The notes: generated by a model from the letters alone, not told the origin. DNA of 64,000 nt from Methanobacterium_C sp963845285 (GCA_963845285.1 CAWJRO010000014.1:62001-126000), one strand, 5' to 3'. Counted from the first letter of the stretch, positions 17,031-26,777 are shown. Made by a program: numbers and translations.

Positions 17031-17753
17031 TCATCTCACAAGACATGAGTAAAGGCCCAAATAAAAGTCATGCCATGAAACATAGCTATGAGTGAGTATG
17101 TAAACCCACCAAGTACTCCAAAACACCTCAAAAACTGCTGCAATAGCTAAAAGAATTGTTATACTTATTAAAATTGGTAAAACTCCATTTATAACCTCAT
17201 TTTTAAATCTTTGAGTGGATCTTTGTCTTATTGAAATTAAAAACGATCCATAAAATTTTAAAAATGCATCTATAACCAGAATTGCAGCCAAAACTTCAAA
17301 ATAAAGGTGAAACGACCCAAACATAATCAAAAAGGCCTTAAAAATACCAACCTTTAAGATAAGAAGGTATGTAATTGCACCCAGTGAACTGAAAAGACTT
17401 ATGAGTACTACAGGAACAATGGCAATTCCACTGAATATACACAAAAAACTGGTCTGCATGTTGTTCACAAACAAACCCCATGAAATATCCCCTAAATAAT
17501 TGATAAATTGATTTTCAAGGTAAGCAAAGGTTATGGTTTGGGGAATCTGTATTTTAGCATCCATTTCTCCGAGGAAAAACCCTCCATTAAAAGTGGACTG
17601 GGCTAAATGAGGTGCAATATATGCAAAAATGAATCCTGTAAAATAAAATGTTAAAAAGACTAACAAAACGTATTTTGATGGTATAAAACCGCGTAAAACC
17701 CTTTTAATCCCTTTTTTGTTGGGTTTCAATTTATTATTTGGAAATTTTGGCAT
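17031..17753 (-). CDS. Stage II sporulation protein M-like (DUF95) membrane protein
   Basis: A 240-residue membrane protein with a basic N-terminus (KFPNNKLKPNKKGIKRVLR), then about six hydrophobic segments: YVLLVFLTFYFTGFIFAYI, a region ending NMQTSFLCIFSGIAIVPVVL, LGAITYLLILKVGIFKAFLIMF, the conserved FHLYFEVLAAILVIDAFLKF, and two more. The order and the polar-helix motif before VLAAI resemble SpoIIM/DUF95. Archaea do not sporulate; the archaeal role is unknown, perhaps membrane remodelling. It stands alone, convergent with uppP. Start chosen as the only early ATG; no clear ribosome binding site. Confidence 0.7.
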   Translation of the reverse strand: MPKFPNNKLKPNKKGIKRVLRGFIPSKYVLLVFLTFYFTGFIFAYIAPHLAQSTFNGGFFLGEMDAKIQIPQTITFAYLENQFINYLGDISWGLFVNNMQTSFLCIFSGIAIVPVVLISLFSSLGAITYLLILKVGIFKAFLIMFGSFHLYFEVLAAILVIDAFLKFYGSFLISIRQRSTQRFKNEVINGVLPILISITILLAIAAVFEVFWSTWWVYILTHSYVSWHDFYLGLYSCLVR

Positions 17754-17840
17754 GATTACAAATTTAACATTTTAAGTTTGATCTTGGAATATTCAATTCA
17801 GTTGACAGACATACGCTCTCTACAAAAAAATATAAATATT

Positions 17841-18908
17841 TTAGAGCATACGTCCACATATATCCTCTGTTTTTCTTCTTATATCTCCAACATCAACACC
17901 TTTAAGAATTGCTGCCATCATTGCACCGCCTGCGCCAACTCCTTCCTTTACTGAACCTGTGGTGTAATTTTTAAGGCCACTTTCAGATTTTTCAAATTCG
18001 GGATCCACTGCAAATACGGTTGTGCCTGCAATTTGGCGAGATATATAATTTATATCAGCAGTTTTATCTTCAGCAACAAATATGGTGGTTGCAACTGCAA
18101 GGTTGTCAAAGTTAAAGTCAGGTGCAGCTTCACTAATAATTGCACAGACGGCCATCATCTGTGTACCTCCCGCAAGAGTTACTGGAACGCTGCTTCCTGC
18201 TGCAATACCGGCAACTGCAGGAATCATTGGATCTCCAACAGCATTCACAGCTTCAAATGGTTTTGATGAAAGTTCTCCTGCACTGAACCCTGCCGCCTGA
18301 AGACCATCCTCAACAAGTTGGTGTTTGAGTTTATGGGGGTTTTTAGGGGTGCTGCCACTGATTTTATGGTCAACATCATAGCCCATTGCAGTTAAAACAC
18401 CTAGAGCAGTTGTTGTGCCTGCAGGAGTGCTCTCCCCAATCACAAGGTGATCTGTGAGTTTTGAGAGGGTTCTACCAAGCATCACACCCCGATTAAAGAT
18501 GTTCTGAGAATTTTTAACTGCTTTCCCCATCTTTATGTTTCCACCGGGTTCCTCATTTATTTTAAAATAGGGCAAATTAGGTTTTACAGCAGCACCAGCA
18601 TCTGCAACTAGAAATGGAATGTCACCGAGTTCAACCGATGCTTTGGTTATCACAGCCGGAGTTGGAGTAGTTACTCCATCAACTGTTGTTTTAGCTATCT
18701 CCGGAAGGCACTGGGGTTTTCCATTCAAAACCAGTTCAACATCAGCTGCTGGTGTGTAGTCTGTAAGTTCAGGAGTTGCACCTGCACCAGTTATTCCGGG
18801 AATTCTTGATATTTTTGTGCTTGCTATGACACATAAAAAGAGTGAATCTTTATTTTCCAATTTTTGAAGTATATTTGATGAACCGTAGCTTTTTATAGCA
18901 TTCTTCAT
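17841..18908 (-). CDS. CobT-like nicotinate mononucleotide-dependent phosphoribosyltransferase (UPF0284)
   Basis: This 355-residue protein belongs to the archaeal family related to CobT, which activates the lower base of cobamides by phosphoribosyl transfer from nicotinate mononucleotide. Recognisable parts are TKISRIPGITGAGATPELTDYTPAADVE near the N-terminus, IGESTPAGTTTALGVL (nucleotide-binding glycine and threonine cluster), and GVGAGGAMMAAIL near the C-terminus. The ATG at 18908 follows CAAGGTGGAAAC. An upstream in-frame ATG (18956) would add 16 residues before this site and is rejected. Cobamide synthesis fits with cobJ, cbiG and cbiB in this window. Confidence 0.88.
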   Translation of the reverse strand: MKNAIKSYGSSNILQKLENKDSLFLCVIASTKISRIPGITGAGATPELTDYTPAADVELVLNGKPQCLPEIAKTTVDGVTTPTPAVITKASVELGDIPFLVADAGAAVKPNLPYFKINEEPGGNIKMGKAVKNSQNIFNRGVMLGRTLSKLTDHLVIGESTPAGTTTALGVLTAMGYDVDHKISGSTPKNPHKLKHQLVEDGLQAAGFSAGELSSKPFEAVNAVGDPMIPAVAGIAAGSSVPVTLAGGTQMMAVCAIISEAAPDFNFDNLAVATTIFVAEDKTADINYISRQIAGTTVFAVDPEFEKSESGLKNYTTGSVKEGVGAGGAMMAAILKGVDVGDIRRKTEDICGRML

Positions 18909-19460
18909 GTTTCCACCTTGATGATTGATAGGGTATAAAAATAAAGTATGGTACACAATAAGATATAACTAATGCAATTTACTAGTGTCAATTTAAAAGA
19001 CATAACTCATAGATGAATGTTTTAATTAAGCTTTTATTAAATATTTAGGGATTTAAAATAGTTATAAACTGATGAGAATTTCTAAAAACCTCTAAAATTT
19101 AGTAATATTAAAAGTTATAATTTATTTATCACAAATAAATACGCCATTTAAGACAATTATTAGCCCTTAATAAATCAATTAAGTCGTTAATAAATATCAT
19201 AAAACTATTTCCAAACATAATCTCAAGAGTAAATGAAGGTTAATAGAAATTCTCTATGAATAAGATATAATCTAAAAATAAAGATATGAAAATATAAATT
19301 AGAATAACTGTGAATTATCAATTAAATTTGGATAAATTGATCCATAAATCATTATTTTATATCATTATTTTATATCATTATTTTATATCATTATTTTATA
19401 AAACTAATCAACAAATTCAAACTAAAATCATGACTTAATCAATAATTTCAAGTGATCAAC
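18909..19460. other. AT-rich region before kae1-bud32
   Basis: About 550 AT-rich bases with no gene seen. It carries the four-unit 13-base tandem repeat at 19348-19399 and TAGAAATTCTCT at 19244-19255, which matches 12 bases of the IS5-type end; a single short match may be chance. Confidence 0.35.
19348..19399. repeat. Four perfect tandem 13-base units ATCATTATTTTAT
   Basis: The unit ATCATTATTTTAT is repeated four times without change in 19348-19399, about 60 bases before the kae1-bud32 start. It contains TATA-like sequence (TTTTATAT) in each unit, so it may affect promoter strength, but it may be neutral slippage. Confidence 0.8.
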
Positions 19461-21113
19461 ATGATATGCATCGGAATAGAAGGAACTGCAGAAAAGACAG
19501 GAGTTGGAATAGTTGACTCCGATGGGAACATCCTGGCATCCCAGGGCAACCCATTAATCCCTGAAAGTGGGGGAATTCACCCAAGAGAAGCTGCAGAACA
19601 CCATGCAGCCAACATAGTTCCACTTATAAAGGCAGCACTCCATGAGTCTGGTTTAGGGCTTAAAGATATGGATCTTGTGGCATTTTCAAGGGGTCCTGGA
19701 TTGGGACCTGCTCTCAGAACTGTTGCAACAGCCGCTAGAAGCCTTGCACTCTCACTCAACATTCCCATTGTGGGTGTAAACCATTGCATAGGCCATGTTG
19801 AGATAGGAAGACTCACCACAGGTGCTGAAGACCCTGTGACTCTCTATGTGAGTGGTGGAAATACACAGATAATTGCCTTCGACGCTGGACGTTACCAGGT
19901 CTTTGGTGAAACCCTTGATATCGCAATGGGAAATTGTATAGATCAGTTTTCGCGTTCTGTGGGATTGGGACATCCAGGGGGACCCATAGTTGAGAAACTG
20001 GCACTGAAATCCAGAAACCATATAAAACTTCCCTACACAGTCAAGGGGATGGACTTGTCTTTTTCAGGGCTTTTAACTGCAGCAATAAGGAAATATGAAT
20101 CAGGAACGGCAATTGAAGATGTTTGCTACAGCCTTCAGGAGACTGCATTTTCCATGCTCGTTGAAGTCACAGAAAGGGCACTTGCTCACTCAAAAAAACG
20201 TGAAGTTATGCTCTGCGGAGGAGTTGCTGCAAACAACAGGCTCAGAGAAATGCTCAGCATCATGGCAGAGGAACACTACGCAGAATTCCATATGCCCCCC
20301 ATAAAATACTGTGGAGACAACGGGGCCATGATCGCGTGGATGGGTCAACTCATGCACAAACACAGTCTGGTTAAAGGATTGGAAGACACAGAAGTTATTC
20401 AAAAGTACAGAACAAATCAGGTAGACGTTCCATGGAGAATCAGCTCCCCTGAACATCTGAAACTGCCTGCAGAGATATTGGAGAAGGGTGCTGAGGCTAA
20501 TATTTACCAGAAAGAATGGATGGACGATGATGTCATTATAAAGAACAGAATCCCAAAAACATATCGTATAGCGGAGATAGACCATTACTTACGGAAAAAA
20601 AGGACAAAAAGAGAGGCTAAGCTTTTAAGTGAGGCAAAACATTGTGGAGTCATCACACCCATTGTTTATGATATAAATAAGGAAGAAAAAACCATTGTAA
20701 TGGAAGAAATTCGTGGAAAACCCGTGAAAGCCGTCTTTGATCATCTGGATATTGAGAGTATGAAAGGATTGTGCGAAAAGATCGGTGAAAACGTTGCAAA
20801 ACTTCACAACTGTGGAATAATCCATGGAGACCTTACAACAAGCAACATGATCCTTCGTGACGATGACATTATTTTTATAGACTTCGGCCTCGGTAAGATC
20901 TCAGATCTGGTTGAGGACAAAGGTGTGGACCTCCTGGTGTTCAAGAAGGCCATTTCAGGTATTCACCATGAGATTGGGGAGGAATGTTTTGATTCTATTC
21001 TTCAAGGATATAGGATGGCAGATGATTATGAAGAGATAGTTGGCAAGGTTGAGGAAATTGAAGGAAGGGGTAGGTATACTGCTAAGAATAACACTGGCCA
21101 CAATAATATTTAA
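19461..21113 (+). CDS. kae1: Kae1-Bud32 fusion: tRNA threonylcarbamoyladenosine synthesis protein and kinase
   Basis: This 550-residue protein joins two KEOPS subunits. Residues 1 to about 325 are Kae1 (TsaD-like), which places threonylcarbamoyl on A37 of ANN-decoding tRNAs. It has IGIEGTAEKTGVGIV, the metal site HCIGHVEIG (H107, H111), SGGNTQI and the CGGVAANNRLR loop. The rest is Bud32, a small atypical kinase/ATPase with EKGAEANIYQKEW, the lysine in DVIIKNRI, catalytic HGDLTTSNMI and DFGLG. The fusion is known in Methanobacteriales and Methanococcales. The ATG at 19461 fits AAGTGATC before it; a GTG at 19452 overlaps that site. Confidence 0.96.
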   Translation: MICIGIEGTAEKTGVGIVDSDGNILASQGNPLIPESGGIHPREAAEHHAANIVPLIKAALHESGLGLKDMDLVAFSRGPGLGPALRTVATAARSLALSLNIPIVGVNHCIGHVEIGRLTTGAEDPVTLYVSGGNTQIIAFDAGRYQVFGETLDIAMGNCIDQFSRSVGLGHPGGPIVEKLALKSRNHIKLPYTVKGMDLSFSGLLTAAIRKYESGTAIEDVCYSLQETAFSMLVEVTERALAHSKKREVMLCGGVAANNRLREMLSIMAEEHYAEFHMPPIKYCGDNGAMIAWMGQLMHKHSLVKGLEDTEVIQKYRTNQVDVPWRISSPEHLKLPAEILEKGAEANIYQKEWMDDDVIIKNRIPKTYRIAEIDHYLRKKRTKREAKLLSEAKHCGVITPIVYDINKEEKTIVMEEIRGKPVKAVFDHLDIESMKGLCEKIGENVAKLHNCGIIHGDLTTSNMILRDDDIIFIDFGLGKISDLVEDKGVDLLVFKKAISGIHHEIGEECFDSILQGYRMADDYEEIVGKVEEIEGRGRYTAKNNTGHNNI

Positions 21114-21363
21114 GAGAACTTAAAGTAAATTCAATGAAGATCATGTTGAAAAATCATGATTCGATTTACTTGAAATGACAATCGAATGAAATTTATGAAA
21201 TTTATTTAGTGAAGAGATTTTATTTGATAAAAAATCATCTAAAACCTATCAAATGAACAAAAAAATAAAAATCATGATTATTGATAAAACATCAACAGAT
21301 TATTAGATCAAAAGTAGTAATAATAACAGTATAAGTAAAAAATAATACAAAATTGGGATCAAA

Positions 21364-21915
21364 ATGAAGCTAACATTTATAACTGGTAACCAACACAAAG
21401 TAAAAGAAGCCAAAGGAATCTTTGATAAGTTTGGCATCAAACTGGAGCATGCTGACCTCGGCTACCCAGAAATCCAGGGAGATCTGGTGGATGTGGCAAG
21501 GTACGGTGCAAAGGATGCTGCAGGGCGTTTCGAACAACCTGTGATTGTTGAAGACGCCGGAATTTTTATAAAATCCCTTAAATGGTTCCCAGGGCCTTAT
21601 TCATCCTACGTTCAGGAAACACTTGGGAATAAGGGTATATTAAAGCTTATGAGTGATGTTGAAGACAGATACGCCGAGTTCAGGTCGGTTATTGGGTACT
21701 GCACCCCCAAAGCCGAGCCCAAGACTTTTTTAGGCACTGTTAAGGGACGCATCGGTTACGAAGAGAGGGGAAAACATGGTTTTGCCTATGATCCCCTTTT
21801 TTATCCAGAAGGCTATGATAGAAGCTTCGGAGAATTAACCATACAAGAGAAGAACGAATTTTCTCATCGTAGACAATCACTTGAGCAATTTGCACATTGG
21901 TATAAGGAACTGTAG
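21364..21915 (+). CDS. XTP/dITP diphosphatase (RdgB/HAM1 family)
   Basis: This 183-residue house-cleaning enzyme hydrolyses dITP, XTP and ITP to monophosphates so that they do not enter DNA or RNA. It has the family motifs FITGNQHKVKEAKGI (substrate loop with K), VIVEDAGIFI with the metal-binding E-D, GPYSSYVQETLGN, and FAYDPLFYPEG with the catalytic D. C-terminal FSHRRQSLEQF is the usual S-H-R element. Length is typical for archaeal members. The ATG at 21364 follows GGGATCAAA. It lies about 70 bases before rpsO and may share a transcript with it. Confidence 0.95.
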   Translation: MKLTFITGNQHKVKEAKGIFDKFGIKLEHADLGYPEIQGDLVDVARYGAKDAAGRFEQPVIVEDAGIFIKSLKWFPGPYSSYVQETLGNKGILKLMSDVEDRYAEFRSVIGYCTPKAEPKTFLGTVKGRIGYEERGKHGFAYDPLFYPEGYDRSFGELTIQEKNEFSHRRQSLEQFAHWYKEL

Positions 21916-21987
21916 TAATACTATAGAACTACTTAAAATATGTGTAAAACTACTAAAAATAACTAAAATAAGAATAGAGGTGATTTG

Positions 21988-22389
21988 ATGGCAATAAAAC
22001 CGGAATGGGTTGAATATTCAACAGAAGAAATAGAAGAATTGGTTTTAAAACTCAATAAAGAGGGTAACTCCACAAGTAAAATAGGAATCATACTACGTGA
22101 CCAGTACGGAATTCCTGATGTCAAGGTTGTAACAGGACAGAAAATTACAAAAATCCTTGAAAAACACGGCCACGGTCTTGAATACCCTGAGGATCTAATG
22201 AACCTCATAAGAAAAGCTGTTAACGTAAGGGAACATCTTGATGAAAATCCAAAGGACCTTCACACCAAAAGGGGCCTAAGGATCGTTGAATCCAACATAA
22301 GAAGACTCGTCAGATATTACACCCGGGAAGGTGTGCTCCCTGAAGGATGGAGATATGATCCAAAAACAGCAGCACTCCTTGTTAAATAA
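21988..22389 (+). CDS. rpsO: 30S ribosomal protein S15
   Basis: Archaeal S15 (related to eukaryotic S13) of 133 residues binds 16S rRNA in the small subunit. It has the N-terminal extension MAIKPEWVEYSTEEI typical of archaea, then SKIGIILRDQYGIPDVK, and the conserved C-terminal RNA-binding helix region RGLRIVESNIRRLVRYY. GAGGTGAT at 21977-21984 gives the ATG at 21988; the TTG just before is not needed. The following nuclease gene overlaps its end, so the two are translationally coupled. Confidence 0.97.
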   Translation: MAIKPEWVEYSTEEIEELVLKLNKEGNSTSKIGIILRDQYGIPDVKVVTGQKITKILEKHGHGLEYPEDLMNLIRKAVNVREHLDENPKDLHTKRGLRIVESNIRRLVRYYTREGVLPEGWRYDPKTAALLVK

Positions 22390-23716
22390 GGCTGAAGAAG
22401 CTTGCGATTTACTTCGCAAGCATATTGAATCGGATCACGTTGTGAGAATAATCTCTCACAACGATGCCGATGGAATTTCCGCTGCCGGGGTTATGTGCAA
22501 TGCAATTACCCGGCAGGAGGGTAAATTTCATGTTACAATAGTTCCAAGACTGAAAAATGATGTTCTGGCCAAGATCCTGAAAGAAAAATATAAACTATTC
22601 ATTTTCTGTGACATGGGAAGTGCTAGTCTAACACCAATTGGAAGACTCAAAGGTGATGTGATAATCGCGGACCACCACCAAACCATTGATTCTAAAGCTG
22701 AACCCCAGGAAAACTTGGTGCACGTGAACCCCCATCTTTACGGGCTGGACGGTACAAGCGATGTGAGTGCTTCAGGACTTTCATACCTAACAGTGCGCCC
22801 AATGGATTACAAAGAACTTGCAGGACTGGCCCTTGTGGGTGCATTTGGAGATATGCAGTGTTCTAATAGCATAGAAGGTATGAACAAGATAATACTGGAA
22901 GATGGAATGGAAGCAGGCACAGTTGAGGTTAGAGATGATCTTAAAATAGCTTACAAAGCACAGGAGCCTCTTTACAAAGCATTGGCGTACACATTCAACC
23001 CTGCTATTAAAGAGATTACAGGTGATGAGGATGATTCCAGAACTTTCCTTGAGAAACTTGGTATATCCTACGGAATAAAATTCACAGAACTTGCAAATGA
23101 AGAAAAGGATATTTTGAAAGAGGAACTTATAAGGATAAATCCGAAGATATTCGGAAGTACCTACTCTATTCCACAGGAAATCCCCCAACTACGCAACATC
23201 GAGGATTATTCTAAGTTAATAGATGCCTGTGGTAAGAACAAAAAATATGGTGTGGGTTTAAGTATCTGTATCGGAGACAGGGACAGTTCCCTTAAAGAGG
23301 CTGATCTTCTCCTTAAGACCTATCGGGACAACATTGTTCAGGGCATTGGATGGATAAAAAAAGAAGGTTCTATTGATTTAAGGAACATTCAATACATTTA
23401 TACCACTGATAAAAAGAGGAAGAAAGTGATGGGCACACTTTCCAGTATAGGATTAGAACTTGAAATTTTAGACCCTGAAAAACCAGTGATCACCCTATCA
23501 CGCATGGACAACATAGTGAAGATCTCTGGAAGAACCACCAAAAATCTCACAGGAAAAGGTGTTAATTTAGGATCAGCCCTGGAAGATGCATCTAAAAGTT
23601 TCGGTGGAAGTGGTGGGGGACATAACATAGCTGCAGGAGCTGTTGTACCTTACAAGAACATGGAAAACTTCTTGAATCTGGTGGATGACATAGTGGAAAA
23701 CCAGCTTAAAACCTAG
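22355..23716 (+). CDS. RecJ-like DHH nuclease (GAN, GINS-associated type)
   Basis: A 453-residue single-strand nuclease of the archaeal RecJ/Cdc45 family; its relatives bind GINS and act at the replication fork or in repair. DHH-domain motifs are visible: SHNDADGISAAGV (motif I), FIFCDMGS (motif II), VIIADHHQT (motif III) and VNPHLYG. The DHHA1 end has GKGVNLGSALEDAS and SFGGSGGGHNIAAGA. All metal ligands seem present, so it is likely active. The start is uncertain because the frame opens inside rpsO: the ATG at 22355 follows GGATGGAGAT and overlaps rpsO by 35 bases; a TTG at 22379 is an alternative. Confidence 0.9.
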   Translation: MIQKQQHSLLNKAEEACDLLRKHIESDHVVRIISHNDADGISAAGVMCNAITRQEGKFHVTIVPRLKNDVLAKILKEKYKLFIFCDMGSASLTPIGRLKGDVIIADHHQTIDSKAEPQENLVHVNPHLYGLDGTSDVSASGLSYLTVRPMDYKELAGLALVGAFGDMQCSNSIEGMNKIILEDGMEAGTVEVRDDLKIAYKAQEPLYKALAYTFNPAIKEITGDEDDSRTFLEKLGISYGIKFTELANEEKDILKEELIRINPKIFGSTYSIPQEIPQLRNIEDYSKLIDACGKNKKYGVGLSICIGDRDSSLKEADLLLKTYRDNIVQGIGWIKKEGSIDLRNIQYIYTTDKKRKKVMGTLSSIGLELEILDPEKPVITLSRMDNIVKISGRTTKNLTGKGVNLGSALEDASKSFGGSGGGHNIAAGAVVPYKNMENFLNLVDDIVENQLKT

Positions 23717-23944
23717 CTGAACCCCATTTTTTTCTATTTTTCTATTTTTTTTAGGAATATTTTTAATTGTAAAATTTCAAATTATTTTTATCAAATTAAT
23801 ATAATAAATTTATTCAATAATAGATTCCACACCAACAATTTTCCCTGAAAGAAACATGTATTAGAGGATTAAGATGAAATTGAAGTGTGTTTGATTAAAC
23901 TAATAGATTTAAAGTAAAAAATAATTAAATTAACGTGTGATCTC

Positions 23945-25135
23945 ATGTACCTGACAAAAGAAGAAGAAAAAATGTATAATGGGGAAGAAGGCCCTGCAGT
24001 TGCAAAATGTATGGAGATAATTGTAGCCTTGGGCGATATATACGGGGCAGAAGGTCTTGTGGATATAAGTTCCGCTCAGATATCTGGTGTTTCCTACAAA
24101 ACCATAGGCGATGCCGGTCTGGAGTTTGTTGAAGAACTTGCAAAGGAAGCCCGTGTCCGTGTGCCATCCACCTTAAACCCTGCAGGTGTTGACCTTAAAA
24201 TATGGAGAGAACTGGGGTTTTCAGAAGAGTTCACCCAGAAGCAGCTCAGGATTGTTGAAGCTTACCAGAATATGGGCATCTCAACAATATGCACATGCAC
24301 TCCCTACCTTGTTGGAAACGTTCCGATGTTTGGATCTCATATAGCTTGGTCCGAATCATCGGCAGTCTGCTATTCAAACTCGGTTCTCGGTGCCAGAACC
24401 AACCGCGAAGGTGGTCCTGGAGCACTTGCAGCTGCAATCTGCGGGAAAACAGGAAACTACGGTTACCATCTGGACGAGGAACGAAAAGCCAACCTTGTGG
24501 TTGAAGTAGATACAGATCTTGTGGGTTCAGATTACGGGGCCTTAGGATACCTCATTGGAAAGAAAGTTGGAGATGGCGTACCCTATTTCAAATTCCAGAA
24601 AGCAACATCAACAGATGAACTCAAATGGCTTGGGGCTGCACTGGCATCATCAGGAGCTGTTGCGCTTTATCATGTTGAAGGGGTCACCCCAGAGTACAGA
24701 AATGCCTTAAAAGGTGTAGATGTTGATGTAGAGAGTATATCCATTGGAAGGTCTGATATCACTGAGGCGCGTCAAAAACTTTCAACAACCAATAAAAAAC
24801 CTGATCTAATATGTCTTGGATGTCCACACGCATCTCTTGAGGAGATAAGAAAAATATCCGAGAAGGTATCTGGTCACAGTATCAAAAACGAACTTTGGGT
24901 CTGCACATCCATATCAGTTAAGGCAGCTGCAGACAGGATGGGTTACACATCAATTATAGAAAACGCTGGCGGTAAAATGGTCTGTGATACTTGCATGGTT
25001 GTTGCACCCATTGAAGAACTTGGATTTGAAGTTGTAGGTGTTAATTCGGCCAAAGCAGCAAATTACGTGCCCAACATGTGTGGGTTAGAAGTTATATTCG
25101 ATGACTTTGAAAATTTAATTGAATTTAATGAATAA
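23945..25135 (+). CDS. Aconitase X / phosphomevalonate dehydratase large subunit
   Basis: The 396-residue protein is of the AcnX catalytic (DUF521) family. In archaea it forms, with a small AcnX swivel subunit, phosphomevalonate 5-dehydratase of the archaeal mevalonate pathway, which supplies isoprenoids for membrane lipids. Seen here: YLTKEEEKMYNGEEGPAV at the start, STLNPAGVD, a cysteine in TICTCTPYLVGNVP, SNSVLGARTNREGGPGAL, LICLGCPHASLEEI and MVCDTCMVVAPIEELG. The cysteines in the last two and in CTCTP are probable iron-sulfur ligands. The small subunit is not in this window. The ATG follows GTGTGATCTC. Confidence 0.88.
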   Translation: MYLTKEEEKMYNGEEGPAVAKCMEIIVALGDIYGAEGLVDISSAQISGVSYKTIGDAGLEFVEELAKEARVRVPSTLNPAGVDLKIWRELGFSEEFTQKQLRIVEAYQNMGISTICTCTPYLVGNVPMFGSHIAWSESSAVCYSNSVLGARTNREGGPGALAAAICGKTGNYGYHLDEERKANLVVEVDTDLVGSDYGALGYLIGKKVGDGVPYFKFQKATSTDELKWLGAALASSGAVALYHVEGVTPEYRNALKGVDVDVESISIGRSDITEARQKLSTTNKKPDLICLGCPHASLEEIRKISEKVSGHSIKNELWVCTSISVKAAADRMGYTSIIENAGGKMVCDTCMVVAPIEELGFEVVGVNSAKAANYVPNMCGLEVIFDDFENLIEFNE

Positions 25136-25210
25136 TTAAAGGGTAACTCTGTTCATTATAATTATTTAATTTTTATATTTAATTCCTTTTTTTACTGAAA
25201 AAATCTAATT

Positions 25211-26137
25211 CTATTTACTTCCCCTTATAAGCCAATCAATATCTTTATAATAAGTTAATTTACCTTGGCATTGGCATAAAGAAAAATTTTCTGGTGATTC
25301 CCATGGAAGAAGCTTGTAATAACCATAACACCTTTCACACACTAAGTAACCTGTTTCACATGACTCCTGATCTTTTAATTTTATTTTATCAATGATTTGG
25401 GAGATATCAGTTTTCAGGAGTTTGAAGTAGGTCCTGTAAGCCCTGACAACATCGTGATCAGTGATGTTTCTATCTTCATTTGCAGCACTGCAACATGCAA
25501 TTAAAAAAATAAACGCATCTTCATTGTTTTGAAAGGTTATATCCTCAAGGTATCCGACAATATCATACCTCATAAAATGTCTTATCTTCTTTAATTTCTC
25601 AAAAAGTTGTTTAGTTTTTCTATTATCCCATACAACATTTTTTAGCTTAAAAAAGAACTCTTCTGTGGGTTCAGGAATATCAGAAACTTCATCAAATTTA
25701 TCAAAAGCAAAAATGACACGTTCATCTATTCTGCTGGAGTATAAAACCTTTAAATCATATAAATATAATTTTCTCCCAAGATCTCGGAAGTAAAATAATT
25801 CTAAAAATGGATAAAGCCAACAAAAATCAAAAAAATTTAGCATTCCTGAATTTATTGAAATTCTGGACCTGGGTGGGTCTAAATTATCATAGGCAAGATT
25901 TAAAAGACAAGATTCCATCTCTTCTTCCACAGTTTCCCCATTTAATCTTTCGGAGGGTTCTTCCCATCGTTTATATGAATCGAAAAGTTTTTTATAGTAT
26001 CCAAAGCTCTTTAAATTCTTTAAATCAATTAATATAGTATTTAAATATTTAATTTCATATTCAGAGATAATTTCATCTATAGATCTTTCTGCAATATTCT
26101 TAATGGATGCATTAAGTCTTTTTTCCATCGATGCCAA
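25211..26137 (-). CDS. Hypothetical protein with C-terminal zinc ribbon
   Basis: A 308-residue protein I do not recognise. Residues 1-250 are helical and charged with many aromatic residues (FFDFCWLYPFLELFYF, DLGRKLYLYDL) and no membrane helix long enough to be sure of. The C-terminal 45 residues form a zinc ribbon: ETGYLVCERCYGYYKLLPWE, then SLCQCQGKLTYY. This ribbon style (CxxC...YYxLxxxESPxxFxxCxC) recurs at the end of otherwise unrelated Methanobacteria proteins, in my recollection. The ATG at 26137 may start at MEKRLNAS (26128). It is divergent from the HEAT protein. No function can be assigned. Confidence 0.6.
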   Translation of the reverse strand: MASMEKRLNASIKNIAERSIDEIISEYEIKYLNTILIDLKNLKSFGYYKKLFDSYKRWEEPSERLNGETVEEEMESCLLNLAYDNLDPPRSRISINSGMLNFFDFCWLYPFLELFYFRDLGRKLYLYDLKVLYSSRIDERVIFAFDKFDEVSDIPEPTEEFFFKLKNVVWDNRKTKQLFEKLKKIRHFMRYDIVGYLEDITFQNNEDAFIFLIACCSAANEDRNITDHDVVRAYRTYFKLLKTDISQIIDKIKLKDQESCETGYLVCERCYGYYKLLPWESPENFSLCQCQGKLTYYKDIDWLIRGSK

Positions 26138-26277
26138 ATTACCACAAACTTAACTTTTGTTGTAATTTTATTTATGTTGTCTAGCATAATTTATTTTTTG
26201 CGAAAGAAATGGTTATTCTTTATGAATGTAACATAAGTAGATTAAATAGAAAATTTATAAAAACTCTTAGTGGTACC

Positions 26278-26586
26278 ATGGAAATTGATGAAAAAGATGT
26301 TGCAGGCCTTATTAAAAATTTAAATGACCCCGATTGGGATGTACGGAATTATATAGCAGATATTCTGGTTAAAATTGGAGAACCAGGTATAGATCCATTA
26401 ATAAAAGCTCTGAAGAATGATGATATTGATATTCGTATGGAGGCTGCCAGAGTTCTGGGCAGAATAGGAAATAAAAGGGCATTAGGCCCTTTAATAGATG
26501 TTTTAAAGGATGAAGATGTGAATTTTCGAAAAGAAGTCGCATCTGCAATTAATAAAATTATTGATAAGGGCACCATACCAAAGTGA
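26278..26586 (+). CDS. Short HEAT-repeat (PBS-lyase-like) protein
   Basis: A 102-residue protein of three HEAT-like repeats of about 31 residues: LIKNLNDPDWDVRNYIADIL, LIKALKNDDIDIRMEAARVL and LIDVLKDEDVNFRKEVASAI. Each has the conserved D-x-x-V/I-R core, with the G-I/L-P-L linker. Such proteins are scaffolds for protein contacts; the partner is unknown. I chose the ATG at 26278 (MEIDEKDV) because the repeats begin there; the frame is open from 26209, but the extra 23 residues do not look like HEAT sequence and lack a ribosome binding site. The GTGGTACC before 26278 is a modest one. Confidence 0.75.
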   Translation: MEIDEKDVAGLIKNLNDPDWDVRNYIADILVKIGEPGIDPLIKALKNDDIDIRMEAARVLGRIGNKRALGPLIDVLKDEDVNFRKEVASAINKIIDKGTIPK

Positions 26587-26655
26587 TCTTAATTCCCCTT
26601 TTTTAAAAATAAAATTAAATGCTTTAAATTTTGTTTTTTTTGTTTTTTAACACGA

Positions 26656-26762
26656 GAGGCTGTCCCATAATCCAAAATTTACAAAAAAATAAGGATAAAC
26701 AACACTTTAAATTCAAAAATAAGCAAAATTATACATGTCACAAATAATTATGGGTCAGCCTC
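26656..26762 (-). mobile_element. MITE-like palindromic element, copy 3
   Basis: Ends GAGGCTGTCCCATAAT and ATTATGGGTCAGCCTC, with the reverse-oriented core TTCAAAAATAAGCAAAATTA. Only 15 bases separate it from copy 4. Both lie in the gap between the convergent HEAT and cobJ genes (26587-26997). Confidence 0.75.
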
Positions 26763-26777
26763 ACGATGAAAAATAAA

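Noticed and set aside
19244..19255. Solo end of the IS5-type element
   Set aside because: Only 12 bases match, in very AT-rich sequence, and there is no partner end.
20190..20585. 131-codon minus-strand frame inside kae1-bud32
   Set aside because: Antisense to conserved coding sequence, with no start signal.
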